This document shows, piece after piece, positions 1-8,729 of a DNA stretch of 64,000 nucleotides. The notes beneath the pieces were generated by a model, which worked only from the letters and a program-made list of their open reading frames with translations, did no database searches and had not been told where the DNA came from. The stretch is from Sinorhizobium kostiense (lineage in GTDB: Bacteria; Pseudomonadota; Alphaproteobacteria; Rhizobiales; Rhizobiaceae), in NCBI RefSeq assembly GCF_017874595.1, contig NZ_JAGILA010000007.1, forward strand, positions 1 to 64,000. The letters run 5' to 3'. Position 1 is the stretch's first letter. Each line of letters opens with the position of its first letter. The translations under genes and the position numbers were made by a program.

Positions 1-68
1 CGCTGTAGCACTTTGAATTGCTGCATGTCTTTATCCTTGAAGCGAGATCGCTTCAAGGAGACGTGCAG
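1..68 (+). repeat. RIME-like palindromic repeat, copy A (cut by left window edge)
   Basis: An imperfect inverted repeat spans 21-68: a left arm beginning CTGCATGTCTTTATCCTTGA pairs with a right arm ending GGAGACGTGCAG. It is preceded by CGCTGTAGCACTTTGAATTG (1-20). The same modules recur at 9354-9440, 18826-18928 (opposite orientation) and 52874-52984. No gene is visible between here and the stop of the patatin gene at 197. A 60-codon frame over the repeat is not credible as a gene. Confidence 0.75.
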
Positions 69-196
69 TGGCCGGGCATCTTTCCGCCAGGATCAAAGGC
101 GATCGCCTCGGCCGTAGCTCCGGGTACGACCTGCGGCAACGCCTCTGCCCTGACGAAAACCTCCGGCAGAATGTCTCCATTTAACCCGGAAAGGTT

Positions 197-1156
197 CTAG
201 CGGATCAGCGCTTCCTGCATGCGCATGATTTCGCCGAGCTTGGCTCTCGCTTCCAAATAGCCGCGCTCGATCGCCTCGCCCGCACGATGAAACTCCGAGA
301 GCCCGATATCATTCAGCTTCGGGTGGAGTGCGAGGTCCGGCGGATCGCCGGCGAGCCGTGCGCGCGAGATGCGGTCCTGGATGATATTGAACGCCTGGAC
401 CATGACGCTGGTCATGCCGAGGCGAGCCGAGCGACCGTTCATCTTGGCCGACTCATCCGGGGTTTCCGTGCCGGCACTGTGCTTGACGACGGCCGAACGA
501 CCGTAGAGGTCGTAGTTCAGGTTGACGGCAACGACCAATTGCTGCTCGTAGGCGCGGCAAACCGAGACTGGCACGGGATTGACCAGTGCGCCGTCGATCA
601 GGGTTCGACCATTGGCGTTGATCGGCTCGAAAATACCCGGCAGTGCGTAGGACGCGCGAATGGCGGTGATCAGCGAACCTTTTTCGAGCCAGACTTCATG
701 GCCGCTGTTGACTTCGGTCGCGACGGCGATGAAGGGCCTGTCGAGGTCCTCGATGCTGAAATCCTCCAGGTGCTCCTGCATACGCTTGGTGAGCCGCAAT
801 CCGCCGAACAGGCCGCCGCCTCCGATGGCGAAATCGAGCAGTCCGGCAATGCGGCGCACGGTGAGCGAGCGGGCGAAGTTTTCCAGTTCGTCGAGCTTCC
901 CGGCAAGATAGCAGCCCCCGACCAGGGCGCCGATCGATGTCCCGGCAATCATGCCGACCTCGATTCCTTCCTCGTCAAGCGCCCTCAGCACGCCAATATG
1001 CGCCCAACCGCGGGCGGCGCCGCCGCCGAGCGCAATGGCAATCTTCGGTTTCGTGGGTTGCGGCGAGGGTTCGGGGGGAGTTGTCGTCAGCGATGATCCA
1101 TGCGGGCCGGAGAGGTCGGCAATCTGATTGCTGCGCGTAAATGTCCAATTCAACAT
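197..1156 (-). CDS. Patatin-like phospholipase family protein (RssA type)
   Basis: A 319-residue serine acyl hydrolase with the Ser-Asp dyad of patatins. The glycine-rich oxyanion motif GGGAARGWAHIG is at about residues 44-55, the nucleophile elbow GTSIG at 72-76 (Ser74), and the catalytic Asp in DGA at about 189-191. The segment RASYALPGIFEPI is typical of bacterial RssA/YchK-like lipases. There is no signal peptide or TM segment, so a cytosolic or peripheral location is likely. A GGAGG lies just upstream of the ATG at 1156. The first 35 residues are Pro/Thr rich and look like a disordered extension. The natural lipid substrate cannot be told from sequence. Confidence 0.9.
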   Translation of the reverse strand: MLNWTFTRSNQIADLSGPHGSSLTTTPPEPSPQPTKPKIAIALGGGAARGWAHIGVLRALDEEGIEVGMIAGTSIGALVGGCYLAGKLDELENFARSLTVRRIAGLLDFAIGGGGLFGGLRLTKRMQEHLEDFSIEDLDRPFIAVATEVNSGHEVWLEKGSLITAIRASYALPGIFEPINANGRTLIDGALVNPVPVSVCRAYEQQLVVAVNLNYDLYGRSAVVKHSAGTETPDESAKMNGRSARLGMTSVMVQAFNIIQDRISRARLAGDPPDLALHPKLNDIGLSEFHRAGEAIERGYLEARAKLGEIMRMQEALIR

Positions 1157-1471
1157 CCGGCACCTCCAGCACCGCCGAACAGACCACCTGAATCGCGCGT
1201 CTTGTTAGGGACACCTGCCAAGCCGGCGCCGATGCCGGTCTCGTCTGAATTCATCGCTGAAAGACTGGCATCGTAAGAGATTTATAACACCGAACCCGTC
1301 GCCCATACGGCGGACCCAGTAAACATTGGATACAGCCTGCAATACACCTAGGTCCGCGACAGTTACTGCGGGAACCACTTGCATCAATAATGAATTAGGC
1401 GCCCGTTTGGTTGCCAAAAAGTGAATATAGCACGGACGTGAAGCTAGAAAATGCAGTTGTCTGCAACAGGC
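1157..1471. other. Intergenic region upstream of the patatin gene, no gene seen
   Basis: About 315 bp between the patatin gene and the end of hisI, both on the minus strand. It should hold the patatin promoter and the hisI 3' end. The centre (about 1265-1300 and 1390-1450) is more A/T rich than its surroundings. No convincing ORF, tRNA or strong hairpin was recognised. Confidence 0.5.
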
Positions 1472-1924
1472 CTATTTTTCGCCGTAGACGTCCGCGGGAT
1501 CGAAATGCCTGTGATCGTCAGTAATCGCAACGGTTGCCCTGCCGTCCTCCACGCCGATCGTGCGATAGAAGCAGGACCGGCGCCCGGTGTGACATGTGGC
1601 GTCGCGGCCGGCGACCGTGACCTTCAGCCATACCGCGTCCTGGTCGCAATCGGTCCGGATTTCCGCGACCGTTTGCACGTTGCCCGAGCTCTCGCCCTTC
1701 TTCCAGAGACGATTGCGCGAGCGGCTGTAGTAATGCGCGACTCCCGTTTCGATCGTCAGCGCCAACGCCTCGGCGTTCATGTGCGCGACCATCAGCAGTT
1801 CGCCGTCGCGCGCGTCGGTCACCACAGCCGTGACCAGCCCCTTCTCGTCGAAACGTGGCGTGAAAGCGGGGCCTGTTTCGAGTTCGGCTTTGTCTTTGGA
1901 GGGGGGCGCGAAAGAGAGCGGCAT
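1472..1924 (-). CDS. hisI: Phosphoribosyl-AMP cyclohydrolase
   Basis: Opens the adenine ring of phosphoribosyl-AMP, the third step of histidine biosynthesis, in the cytosol. The 150-residue protein is a stand-alone HisI without the HisE pyrophosphohydrolase domain, as is usual in rhizobia. Visible signatures are [15 protein letters not shown], the [15 protein letters not shown] motif, the metal-binding DCDQDAVWL and [11 protein letters not shown] near the C-terminus. The length matches the family. It follows folE on the minus strand about 75 bp away; a degenerate repeat lies between them. Confidence 0.97.
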   Translation of the reverse strand: MPLSFAPPSKDKAELETGPAFTPRFDEKGLVTAVVTDARDGELLMVAHMNAEALALTIETGVAHYYSRSRNRLWKKGESSGNVQTVAEIRTDCDQDAVWLKVTVAGRDATCHTGRRSCFYRTIGVEDGRATVAITDDHRHFDPADVYGEK

Positions 1925-1956
1925 CGGAAAGGTCCCTCTGCAGCACCGTACGTTCG

Positions 1957-1988
1957 GCGCTGCAGCACTTGGATTTTATGTCTTGCAG
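1957..1988 (+). repeat. Degenerate RIME-like repeat remnant between folE and hisI
   Basis: GCGCTGCAGCACTTGGATTT followed by TATGTCTTGCAG resembles the head of the repeat at 1-30 (GCTGTAGCACTTTGAATTG, then CTGCATGTCTT), with deletions and without the second arm. It is only a partial match, so the assignment to the family is tentative. Confidence 0.4.
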
Positions 1989-1998
1989 CCGTGGTGCC

Positions 1999-2616
1999 TT
2001 ACTTGAACCCGCGAAGCATCGCCATGAAGCGCGCCTGTTCGGCCGACTCAGTCTTGAATGCGCCGGTAAAAGTGGTCGTCAGCGTCGTCGCGCCCTGTTT
2101 CTTGACGCCGCGCATCGCCATGCAGAGATGCTCGGCCTCGACCATCACCGCTACACCGAGCGGTGCGAGGGTTTCGTCGATGGCTCTGGCGATTTGTGCG
2201 GTCATCGCTTCCTGCGTCTGCAGGCGGCGGGCATAGATGTCGACCACGCGGGCGATCTTGGAAAGCCCGAGTACACGCCCGTTTGGCAGATAGGCGACGT
2301 GCGCCTTGCCGATGATCGGCACCATGTGGTGTTCGCAATGCGAATAGAACGGAATGTCCTTCTCGAGCACGATGTCGTCGTACCCCGAGACTTCCTCGAA
2401 GGTTCGGCCGAGCACATCCTCGGCGTCGAGGTCATAGCCTCCGAAAATCTCGCGGTAGGACTTGACGACGCGTGCCGGCGTGTCCCTCAGGCCCTCCCGG
2501 GTGGGATCTTCTCCCGCCCAGCGCAGGAGAACGCGAACGGCTTCCTCGGCTTCTTTCTGTGTCGGGCGACCGCTTGCGTCGTCGAGCACAGGGAAATTCT
2601 TTACTATGGCGTCCAT
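1999..2616 (-). CDS. folE: GTP cyclohydrolase I
   Basis: Converts GTP to 7,8-dihydroneopterin triphosphate, the first step of folate/pterin synthesis. Zinc ligands are seen in [10 protein letters not shown] and EHLCMAMRG. The segments [20 protein letters not shown] and [15 protein letters not shown] are diagnostic. The frame is open upstream to 2679, but the start chosen is the ATG at 2616 ([13 protein letters not shown]). It has AGGGGCC just upstream and gives about 205 residues, the usual rhizobial length. hisI lies downstream on the same strand. Confidence 0.96.
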   Translation of the reverse strand: MDAIVKNFPVLDDASGRPTQKEAEEAVRVLLRWAGEDPTREGLRDTPARVVKSYREIFGGYDLDAEDVLGRTFEEVSGYDDIVLEKDIPFYSHCEHHMVPIIGKAHVAYLPNGRVLGLSKIARVVDIYARRLQTQEAMTAQIARAIDETLAPLGVAVMVEAEHLCMAMRGVKKQGATTLTTTFTGAFKTESAEQARFMAMLRGFK

Positions 2617-2907
2617 ATGGCCCCTATTTAATAGGCAATGCGGGATTGCTGACGTTTTACCTTTCGGACAACTCGCCACTGGCCATTCGCCTAACCCTGC
2701 AGGCTTGGGTTCCGTTGGCGGGCTCCGGGGCTTTCCGGTCCTGGCTTAGCAGTGCACTGGACCGTACGGCACGGTTTCCCAAACAACAGGCGACACTCCT
2801 TGCGGAACTGTCGCCCCAACACGACATAGCATATAGTATGGTGCCACATGGATGAAAGAGGCCGGGCGTACCACGCCGTGCTTTTTTCCCCTCTACCGGA
2901 GAAAATC

Positions 2908-2958
2908 ATGCGCCGATCACTCAAAACCGCGAAAAATCAGTCGGATCGCGTCAAATGA
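2908..2958 (+). CDS. Possible 16-codon leader ORF coupled to the NifU/IscU-like gene
   Basis: An ATG with GGAG six bases upstream opens a 16-codon frame (MRRSLKTAKNQSDRVK). Its TGA overlaps the ATG of the next gene as ATGA at 2955-2958. This arrangement would allow translational coupling. The peptide is basic and has no recognisable domain. It may be chance; the support is the good ribosome site and the precise overlap only. Confidence 0.3.
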   Translation: MRRSLKTAKNQSDRVK

Positions 2959-3401
2959 TCGATGACATTTACAACAGCCGGATTCTCGAATTCGCCGGCA
3001 ATATTCCGCGCATTGGAATGCTCACCGATGCCGACGCCGAGGCCGCCGCGCATTCGAAGCTTTGCGGTTCCAAGGTGAGGGTGTGGCTGAAAATGGACGG
3101 CGACGTGATCACGGACTTCGCTCACGACGTGAAGGCATGTGCATTAGGGCAAGCCTCGTCCTCGATCATGGCGCGTTACGTCGTCGGCGCGCATGCCGGC
3201 GAAGTCCGCCAGGCCCGTGAAGACATGCTCGCAATGCTGAAGGCGGAGGGCGAGGGGCCTTCTGGCCGTTTCGAGGACATGCGTTTTCTGATGCCGGTCC
3301 GCGATTACAAGGCCCGCCATGCCTCGACGATGCTGACCTTCGACGCGGTCGTCGACGCGATCGGCCAGATTGAAGCGAAGCGGCTCGCGGCCGCAGTTTG
3401 A
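2955..3401 (+). CDS. Iron-sulfur cluster assembly scaffold, IscU/NifU-N type
   Basis: A 148-residue protein of the IscU/SufU fold that would hold nascent Fe-S clusters. The conserved cysteine positions can be traced in SKLCGSKV (about residue 36) and VKACALGQASSSIMA (about 63). The usual third Cys after a helix is not obvious: in the C-terminal part the place of the C-x-x-L motif is taken by FEDMRFLMPVRDY. This resembles the divergent alphaproteobacterial group rather than a full IscU. It sits immediately upstream of yidD with the stop three bases before the yidD ATG, so co-transcription is likely. Function as a full scaffold is inferred. Confidence 0.8.
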   Translation: MIDDIYNSRILEFAGNIPRIGMLTDADAEAAAHSKLCGSKVRVWLKMDGDVITDFAHDVKACALGQASSSIMARYVVGAHAGEVRQAREDMLAMLKAEGEGPSGRFEDMRFLMPVRDYKARHASTMLTFDAVVDAIGQIEAKRLAAAV

Positions 3402-3404
3402 GCG

Positions 3405-3782
3405 ATGTGCGCGCACTCCGGCCATGAGCAGATTCCTGGTGCAAGCGGCGGCGGCGCCGTCGGAAGGAGCCGGAACTGGTCCGGGCCGTTCCGCAAGACG
3501 CCAGGGCGCCTGGTGGGCATGGGGCTGATCCGGGTTTACCAGCTGACCCTGTCGAGCTTCATCGGCAACTCCTGCCGGCATCTGCCGACCTGTTCGGAAT
3601 ATGGCTATGAGGCGATCGCCCGGCATGGCCTGTGGGCAGGTGGCTGGTTGACGCTGTTCCGCGTTGTGCGCTGCGGTCCGGGCGGGACGCATGGTTTCGA
3701 TCCCGTGCCGGAAGCGCTCGCGCCGCGCCAGCGCTGGTATAAGCCGTGGTGCTATTGGCAGCGGCATCGCAAGGAGGCGTGA
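3405..3782 (+). CDS. yidD: Membrane protein insertion efficiency factor YidD
   Basis: A 125-residue member of the small YidD family, which assists YidC/Sec insertion of inner-membrane proteins. The core is diagnostic: GLIRVYQLTLSSFIGNSCRH, then PTCSEYGYEAIARHG and a GGWLTLFRVVRCGP stretch. Two conserved cysteines occur in SCRHLPTC. The C-terminal tail is basic. The N-terminal 25-30 residues are an extra Gly/Ser-rich stretch, so translation might start further in. It lies between the scaffold gene and the DUF2267-DUF1697 fusion with almost no spacing, suggesting one transcript. Confidence 0.93.
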   Translation: MCAHSGHEQIPGASGGGAVGRSRNWSGPFRKTPGRLVGMGLIRVYQLTLSSFIGNSCRHLPTCSEYGYEAIARHGLWAGGWLTLFRVVRCGPGGTHGFDPVPEALAPRQRWYKPWCYWQRHRKEA

Positions 3783-3786
3783 CGCT

Positions 3787-4764
3787 GTGACGATCCCGAT
3801 CGAGTACCGGCAGGCCTCGGCCGATTTCGACCGCTTTATCCTGGACGCGCGCGATATCGCCGGGCTTCAGACGACCAATCAGGCGTACGCGATGGTCCAG
3901 GCGGTGCTTCAGACCTTTCGACGGCGGCTGGAGATTTCCGACGCGTTGCTGTTCGCCAATGCGCTGCCGCCGGTCCTGCGGGCGATTTTCGTCGACGACT
4001 GGGACCTCGAAGAGCCGACGGTGCCGTTCGCCGGTCGTCTCGCCATGACCCGCGAGGTGCAGGCCCTCCGCGGGGATCACAACGTATCTCCCGACACGGC
4101 GATTTCCGACGTTGCCGCCGCGCTCCGCCGGAACGTGGACGTAGCAACGCTCGACCGCGTGCTGGCACGGCTGCCGCAGGGCGCGGTCGACTTTCTGGCG
4201 CGCGTGATTAGGAGAAGGGCAGGGATGAGAAGCTACGTCGCCTTGCTCCACAGCATTGTTCTTGGCGAAGGCCGTCGCGTCGTGATGGCCGATTTGCGTG
4301 CGATGGCGGAACGGCTAGGGTACCGAGCGCCGCGGACACTCGTTGCCACCGGCAATCTGGTTTTCGACGCGCCGAAGAAGCCGCTCGGGGAAATCGAGCA
4401 GGAGCTTGAGCGAGCCTTCGCGGCGGCCTTCGGCAGGCATGTCGATATCATCGTTCGCTCCGCCGACGATTGGTTTAAGCTGGCCGCCGGCAACCCGTTC
4501 GCGACCACAAGCGAAGAGGATCCGACGCAGGTTCACGTCCGGGTCATGCGTGCGCCGCTCTCCCAGGATGCACTCGACAGGCTCCGGCGATATTGCTCGA
4601 ATGGGGAACGCGTGAAAATCGTCGATGGCGATCTTTGGGCGGATTTCTGCGGCCGCGCAAGCGAGTCGAAGCTGAGCCAGGTCTTGACGACGAAGCGCCT
4701 GGGCATTGGAACGTTGCGCAACTGGAACACTGTCACCAGGCTGCGCGCGATGCTGGCGGGTTGA
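3787..4764 (+). CDS. DUF2267-DUF1697 two-domain fusion protein
   Basis: One uninterrupted frame of 325 codons. Residues 1 to about 140 match DUF2267 (FDRFILDARDIAGLQTTNQA, LPPVLRAIFVDDWD, then a second helical repeat). From the internal Met at about residue 147 (MRSYVALLHSIVLGEGRRV, VATGNLVFDAP, SKLSQVLTTKRLGIGTLRNWNT) it matches DUF1697. The GTG at 3787 is chosen because AAGGAGG lies about 9 bases upstream at the end of yidD; the frame is open further upstream only through yidD. Both families are of unknown function and are normally separate. A good ribosome site (AGGAGAAGGG) precedes the internal ATG at 4225, so a separate DUF1697 protein may also be made. Confidence 0.75.
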   Translation: MTIPIEYRQASADFDRFILDARDIAGLQTTNQAYAMVQAVLQTFRRRLEISDALLFANALPPVLRAIFVDDWDLEEPTVPFAGRLAMTREVQALRGDHNVSPDTAISDVAAALRRNVDVATLDRVLARLPQGAVDFLARVIRRRAGMRSYVALLHSIVLGEGRRVVMADLRAMAERLGYRAPRTLVATGNLVFDAPKKPLGEIEQELERAFAAAFGRHVDIIVRSADDWFKLAAGNPFATTSEEDPTQVHVRVMRAPLSQDALDRLRRYCSNGERVKIVDGDLWADFCGRASESKLSQVLTTKRLGIGTLRNWNTVTRLRAMLAG

Positions 4765-4882
4765 CCGCCCTACGCGCCTTTACTCAACGAGCAAAAACCT
4801 TTATCAGGCCCGCGTCATTTCACCGGTTCGACCGGCAACCACACCACCCGCATTCGTTGGCGGGACTGGATAGGAGATCACG

Positions 4883-6859
4883 ATGTCCGTTTCCCTCACA
4901 TTTCCAGATGGCTCCGTACGTGAATTCGCCGCCGGAACGACCGGCCGTGACGTCGCCGAGTCGATCTCGAAGTCGCTTGCCAAGAAGGCCGTCGCGATCG
5001 CACTCGACGGCGAGTTGCGGGATCTCTCCGATCCGGTAGAAGAAGGCAGGATCGAGATTGTCACCCGCGAGGACAAGCGCGCGCTGGAACTCATTCGTCA
5101 CGATGCGGCGCACGTGATGGCGGAGGCCGTTCAGGAGTTGTGGCCGGGAACGCAGGTGACCATCGGTCCGGTGATCGAAAACGGCTTTTACTACGACTTC
5201 GCGAAGAACGAACCTTTTACGCCCGACGACCTGCCGGTTATCGAGAAGAAGATGAGGGAGATCATCGCGCGCAACAAGGCTTTCACCAAGGAGGTCTGGT
5301 CGCGCGACAAGGCGAAGGAGGTCTTCGCCGCCAAGGGCGAGACCTACAAGGTCGAGCTCGTCGACGCGATCCCCGAAGACCAGGACCTGAAGATCTATTA
5401 TCAGGGCGACTGGTTCGACCTCTGCCGCGGCCCGCACATGGCCTCCACCGGTCAGATCGGCACGGCCTTCAAGCTGATGAAGGTCGCCGGGGCCTATTGG
5501 CGCGGCGATAGCAAAAATCCGATGCTGACCCGTATCTACGGCACCGCCTGGCATACGCAGGAGGAACTGGACCAGTATCTGCATGTGCTCGCCGAAGCCG
5601 AGAAGCGCGATCACCGCCGCCTCGGACGCGAGATGGACCTCTTCCATTTCCAGGAGGAGGGACCTGGCGTCGTCTTCTGGCATGGCAAGGGTTGGCGCAT
5701 ATTCCAGAGCCTCGTCGCCTACATGCGCCGCCGGCTCGAGGGCGACTACCAGGAGGTCAACGCGCCGCAGGTGCTCGACAAATCGCTCTGGGAGACATCT
5801 GGTCACTGGGGCTGGTACCGCGACAACATGTTCAAGGTGACCGTTGCCGGGGACGAAACCGATGACGACCGGGTTTTCGCGCTGAAGCCGATGAACTGCC
5901 CCGGCCATATCCAGATCTTCAAGCACGGGCTGAAGTCCTATCGCGAGCTTCCCGTGCGTCTTGCGGAATTCGGCGCCGTGCATCGCTACGAGCCGTCCGG
6001 TGCGCTGCATGGGCTGATGCGCGTGCGCGGCTTCACCCAGGATGATGCGCACATCTTCTGCACCGACGAACAGATGGCGGCCGAATGCCTTAAGATCAAC
6101 GACCTGATCCTCTCGGTCTACGAGGACTTCGGCTTCAAGGAGATCGTCGTCAAGCTTTCGACCCGACCGGAAAAGCGCGTCGGCTCCGACGCGCTCTGGG
6201 ACCGCGCCGAGGCGGTGATGACCGATGTCTTGAAGACGATCGAGGCGCAGTCGGAAGGCCGCATCAAGACGGGCATCCTGCCGGGCGAGGGGGCGTTCTA
6301 CGGGCCGAAGTTCGAATACACGTTGAAGGATGCGATCGGCCGCGAATGGCAGTGCGGAACGACGCAGGTCGACTTCAACCTGCCGGAACGCTTCGGCGCC
6401 TTCTACATCGACAGCGAATCGGAGAAACGCCAGCCGGTCATGATCCACCGTGCTATCTGCGGTTCGATGGAGCGTTTCCTCGGCATCCTGCTCGAGAACT
6501 TTGCCGGCCACATGCCGCTCTGGATATCTCCCCTACAGGTCGTCGTCGCCACCATCACCTCGGAAGCGGACGAATACGGCCGCGAAGTGGCGGCGCGCCT
6601 GCGTGAGGCTGGGCTTACGGTCGAGACCGATTTCCGCAACGAGAAGATCAATTACAAGGTCCGCGAGCACTCCGTGACGAAGGTTCCGGTCATCGTCGTC
6701 TGCGGCAAGCGCGAGGCGGAAGAGCGTTCGGTCAACATCCGGCGCCTTGGCTCCCAGGCGCAGACGGCGATGTCGCTGAAAGATGCGGTCGCTTCGCTCT
6801 CGGCCGAAGCGATGGCGCCGGATTTGAAGCGCAGGGCGGAGAGGAACGCACGGGGCTGA
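4883..6859 (+). CDS. thrS: Threonine--tRNA ligase
   Basis: Charges tRNA-Thr; cytosolic class II synthetase. The 658-residue protein shows all ThrRS domains: an N-terminal TGS domain (residues 1-60, [15 protein letters not shown]), the editing domain with HDAAH near residue 73 and the later DLCRGPHM segment, then the class II core ([30 protein letters not shown], the motif 3 region [18 protein letters not shown]) and the anticodon-binding domain ([14 protein letters not shown] to the end). Length and order are normal. The start is preceded by GGAGAT. No T-box or other leader is visible in the 118 bp upstream. Confidence 0.98.
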   Translation: MSVSLTFPDGSVREFAAGTTGRDVAESISKSLAKKAVAIALDGELRDLSDPVEEGRIEIVTREDKRALELIRHDAAHVMAEAVQELWPGTQVTIGPVIENGFYYDFAKNEPFTPDDLPVIEKKMREIIARNKAFTKEVWSRDKAKEVFAAKGETYKVELVDAIPEDQDLKIYYQGDWFDLCRGPHMASTGQIGTAFKLMKVAGAYWRGDSKNPMLTRIYGTAWHTQEELDQYLHVLAEAEKRDHRRLGREMDLFHFQEEGPGVVFWHGKGWRIFQSLVAYMRRRLEGDYQEVNAPQVLDKSLWETSGHWGWYRDNMFKVTVAGDETDDDRVFALKPMNCPGHIQIFKHGLKSYRELPVRLAEFGAVHRYEPSGALHGLMRVRGFTQDDAHIFCTDEQMAAECLKINDLILSVYEDFGFKEIVVKLSTRPEKRVGSDALWDRAEAVMTDVLKTIEAQSEGRIKTGILPGEGAFYGPKFEYTLKDAIGREWQCGTTQVDFNLPERFGAFYIDSESEKRQPVMIHRAICGSMERFLGILLENFAGHMPLWISPLQVVVATITSEADEYGREVAARLREAGLTVETDFRNEKINYKVREHSVTKVPVIVVCGKREAEERSVNIRRLGSQAQTAMSLKDAVASLSAEAMAPDLKRRAERNARG

Positions 6860-6925
6860 GGGCCGGGCGTTTTCAAGAATTTTGTTTCACGAAGCGGTCG
6901 GCGATCGATGCGCCGGCCGCTTGAT

Positions 6926-6956
6926 TAACGTAACGTGCATGGCTGACGTTACGTTA
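6926..6956. promoter_or_regulatory. Perfect 11-bp inverted repeat between convergent genes
   Basis: TAACGTAACGT (6926-6936) and ACGTTACGTTA (6946-6956) are exact reverse complements separated by nine bases. Each arm itself contains tandem AACGT-like units, as in operators bound by dimeric regulators. However, it lies between the end of thrS and the end of the gene at 7043, where no promoter is expected. A T-run does not follow, so it is not a standard intrinsic terminator. Confidence 0.5.
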
Positions 6957-7042
6957 CGGCATATCGTTGCGGGTATTACGGCGCCGCGCGTCTTTTCACG
7001 CTGAGAGCAATGGATACCCCGCATTGCGCTCAATTTTCCCAA

Positions 7043-8044
7043 TCAGTCCTGGGCTTCCGCGTTTGCGGTCTCGTTGCTCGCTTCATTGCCGTGCAGCAGC
7101 ACCTCCACGTCGGTGTTGACGCCGGCCCTCACGGTAAAGTCGCGTTGGTAAATCTTGTCCTTGTTGCGTGCGACGGCGCTATAGCTGCCTTCGGCGAGGA
7201 CAAGGGTGGGAAAGGCGCCGACGCTCTCACTGACGACGTCGCCCGATGAGGTCAGGATCGACCAGGCCGTATCGGCGATCGCCTCGCCGCCTGGCTCCGC
7301 GACGAGTTTCAAGGTGAGCTTGGCCGCGCGGTGTTGAATCGTCGCTTCGGTCAGCTTGCCAGCCTCCACCTGGATGTCGGCGCGGATCACCGCATTGACC
7401 GAGCCGTAGTCCGAAACGATGTGATAGGTACCGGCGCTGAGACGCACGACCGTCTTCGGCTTGACGTCGGCGACGATCAGCGCGCGTTCGCCGTCTTCCT
7501 TCACGTCGGATGAATAGATCGAGAAGCTGAGTTCATTCGGCGGAATGCGCACGTCGCTGCCGGAGACGGCATTCAGCATGACGCCGCCGGCGTCGAGCAC
7601 CAGAACCTGCTTGTCGAGCGTGCCGTCTTCCGGCACGCGGATCTTGCGGGTCGCGCCGGCGCGGCCAAAGGCGACATTGACGAAATATTCGCCTGGCACG
7701 AGATTGAAGCCGGTGGAGCCTCCTTCAGAGGTGGCAAGCAGCGGAAGTTTTCCGTCATTATCAGGAATGGGGCTGAAGACACGCCACGTCAGGCCGGACT
7801 CGACCGACGGGCCGTTTTCCGTCAGCAATGCTTCGAGTTTCACGTCCTTCAGTTCGCCGCCCTGCGTCGGGTCGGTGATCAGCGTATTGAAGCTCGTGAG
7901 CTTCGGCATTTTCCGTGTGCCGGAAATGGACGGGAAGCTCTTGAACGCGTCGGTTGCGTCTTCGGCGAATGTCCGCTCCGCACCGGCGCCGGCGAATGTG
8001 ATCGCCAAGGCTGTCCCGAGAAGAATACGAAGGCGGATGCGCAT
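7043..8044 (-). CDS. Secreted hypothetical protein with beta-rich repeats
   Basis: A 333-residue exported protein of unknown function. The ATG at 8044 (MRIRLRILLGTALAITFAGAGAE) gives a clear Sec signal peptide, with cleavage likely near AGA-E or TFA-E; the frame is open 18 codons further up without benefit. The mature part is rich in beta-type stretches: VPGEYFVNVAFGRAGATRKI, LSAGTYHIVSDYGS and LAEGSYSAVARNKD are three similar 'scale-and-strand' units resembling carboxypeptidase-regulatory-like (CarboxypepD_reg/PEGA-like) modules. Rhizobial genomes carry homologues as conserved hypotheticals. It is monocistronic and convergent with thrS. A periplasmic role in the envelope is inference only. 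Confidence 0.8.
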   Translation of the reverse strand: MRIRLRILLGTALAITFAGAGAERTFAEDATDAFKSFPSISGTRKMPKLTSFNTLITDPTQGGELKDVKLEALLTENGPSVESGLTWRVFSPIPDNDGKLPLLATSEGGSTGFNLVPGEYFVNVAFGRAGATRKIRVPEDGTLDKQVLVLDAGGVMLNAVSGSDVRIPPNELSFSIYSSDVKEDGERALIVADVKPKTVVRLSAGTYHIVSDYGSVNAVIRADIQVEAGKLTEATIQHRAAKLTLKLVAEPGGEAIADTAWSILTSSGDVVSESVGAFPTLVLAEGSYSAVARNKDKIYQRDFTVRAGVNTDVEVLLHGNEASNETANAEAQD

Positions 8045-8144
8045 GAGAGCAGTTGACTTCCTGACTTTTCGACTCCACTTGAGACGCCGGTATGGCATTT
8101 TCGTGGCTGTCGGTCCGGCGGCAAGGTAGTGGAATTCGCCCGAT

Positions 8145-8729
8145 ATGAAAACTGAAATAAAACTTGTGGATTATCTCGCTTCCCGCCGGTCCATCCCGGC
8201 CTTTCAGATGGGGGAGCCCGGGCCAGGCAGGGTCGAGGTGGAGGAGATGCTGCGGCTCGCCTCCCGTGTGCCCGACCATGGCAAGCTGGCGCCGTGGCGC
8301 TTTATCGTCTATCGCGGCGAAGAACGGGCTCGGATCAGCGCCGAGTTGAAGAAGATGGCTGTCGCGGCTAAGCCGGATCTCTCCGAGGAATTGATTAGGG
8401 TGGAGGAGACGCGGCTTACTCGTGCCCCGGTGGTCGTTGCAGTGGTCAGCAAGGCCGCACCGCATTTCAAGATCCCCGAATGGGAGCAGCTGATGTCCGC
8501 GGGCGCCGTGTGTCTCAATCTGCTGATGGCGGCGAATGCGCTCGGCTATGCTTCCAACTGGCTGACCGAGTGGTTTGCCTTCGACGAGAATGCCTACCCG
8601 CTTTTGGGCGTCGCCCCCGGCGAAAGGATCGCCGGCTTCATCCATATCGGTACGGCGATGGTGCCCCCGACCGAACGCCCGCGGCCGGAACTCGCCGAGA
8701 TCGTCACCTGGGTCGGGGAAGATGCCTGA
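8145..8729 (+). CDS. Nitroreductase family protein (YdjA type)
   Basis: A 194-residue FMN-dependent oxidoreductase that would use NAD(P)H to reduce nitro or quinone compounds; the physiological substrate is unknown. The N-terminal [11 protein letters not shown] motif with the FMN-phosphate-binding arginines, [13 protein letters not shown] and the C-terminal FIHIGTA segment fit the compact YdjA/YfkO-like group. Its TGA overlaps the ATG of the next flavin gene as TGATG, so the two are translationally coupled and probably share flavin chemistry. Confidence 0.88.
   Translation: MKTEIKLVDYLASRRSIPAFQMGEPGPGRVEVEEMLRLASRVPDHGKLAPWRFIVYRGEERARISAELKKMAVAAKPDLSEELIRVEETRLTRAPVVVAVVSKAAPHFKIPEWEQLMSAGAVCLNLLMAANALGYASNWLTEWFAFDENAYPLLGVAPGERIAGFIHIGTAMVPPTERPRPELAEIVTWVGEDA

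Noticed and set aside
18-200. A 60-codon frame at the left edge
   Set aside because: Lies over a palindromic repeat and has no ribosome site or similarity.
4765-4882. T-box or other tRNA-sensing leader before thrS
   Set aside because: No T-box sequence, terminator or long leader structure is seen; such leaders are not expected in alphaproteobacteria.
4820-6511. A 563-codon minus-strand frame over thrS
   Set aside because: Shadow of thrS codon bias; the reading has no family signature while thrS is complete.
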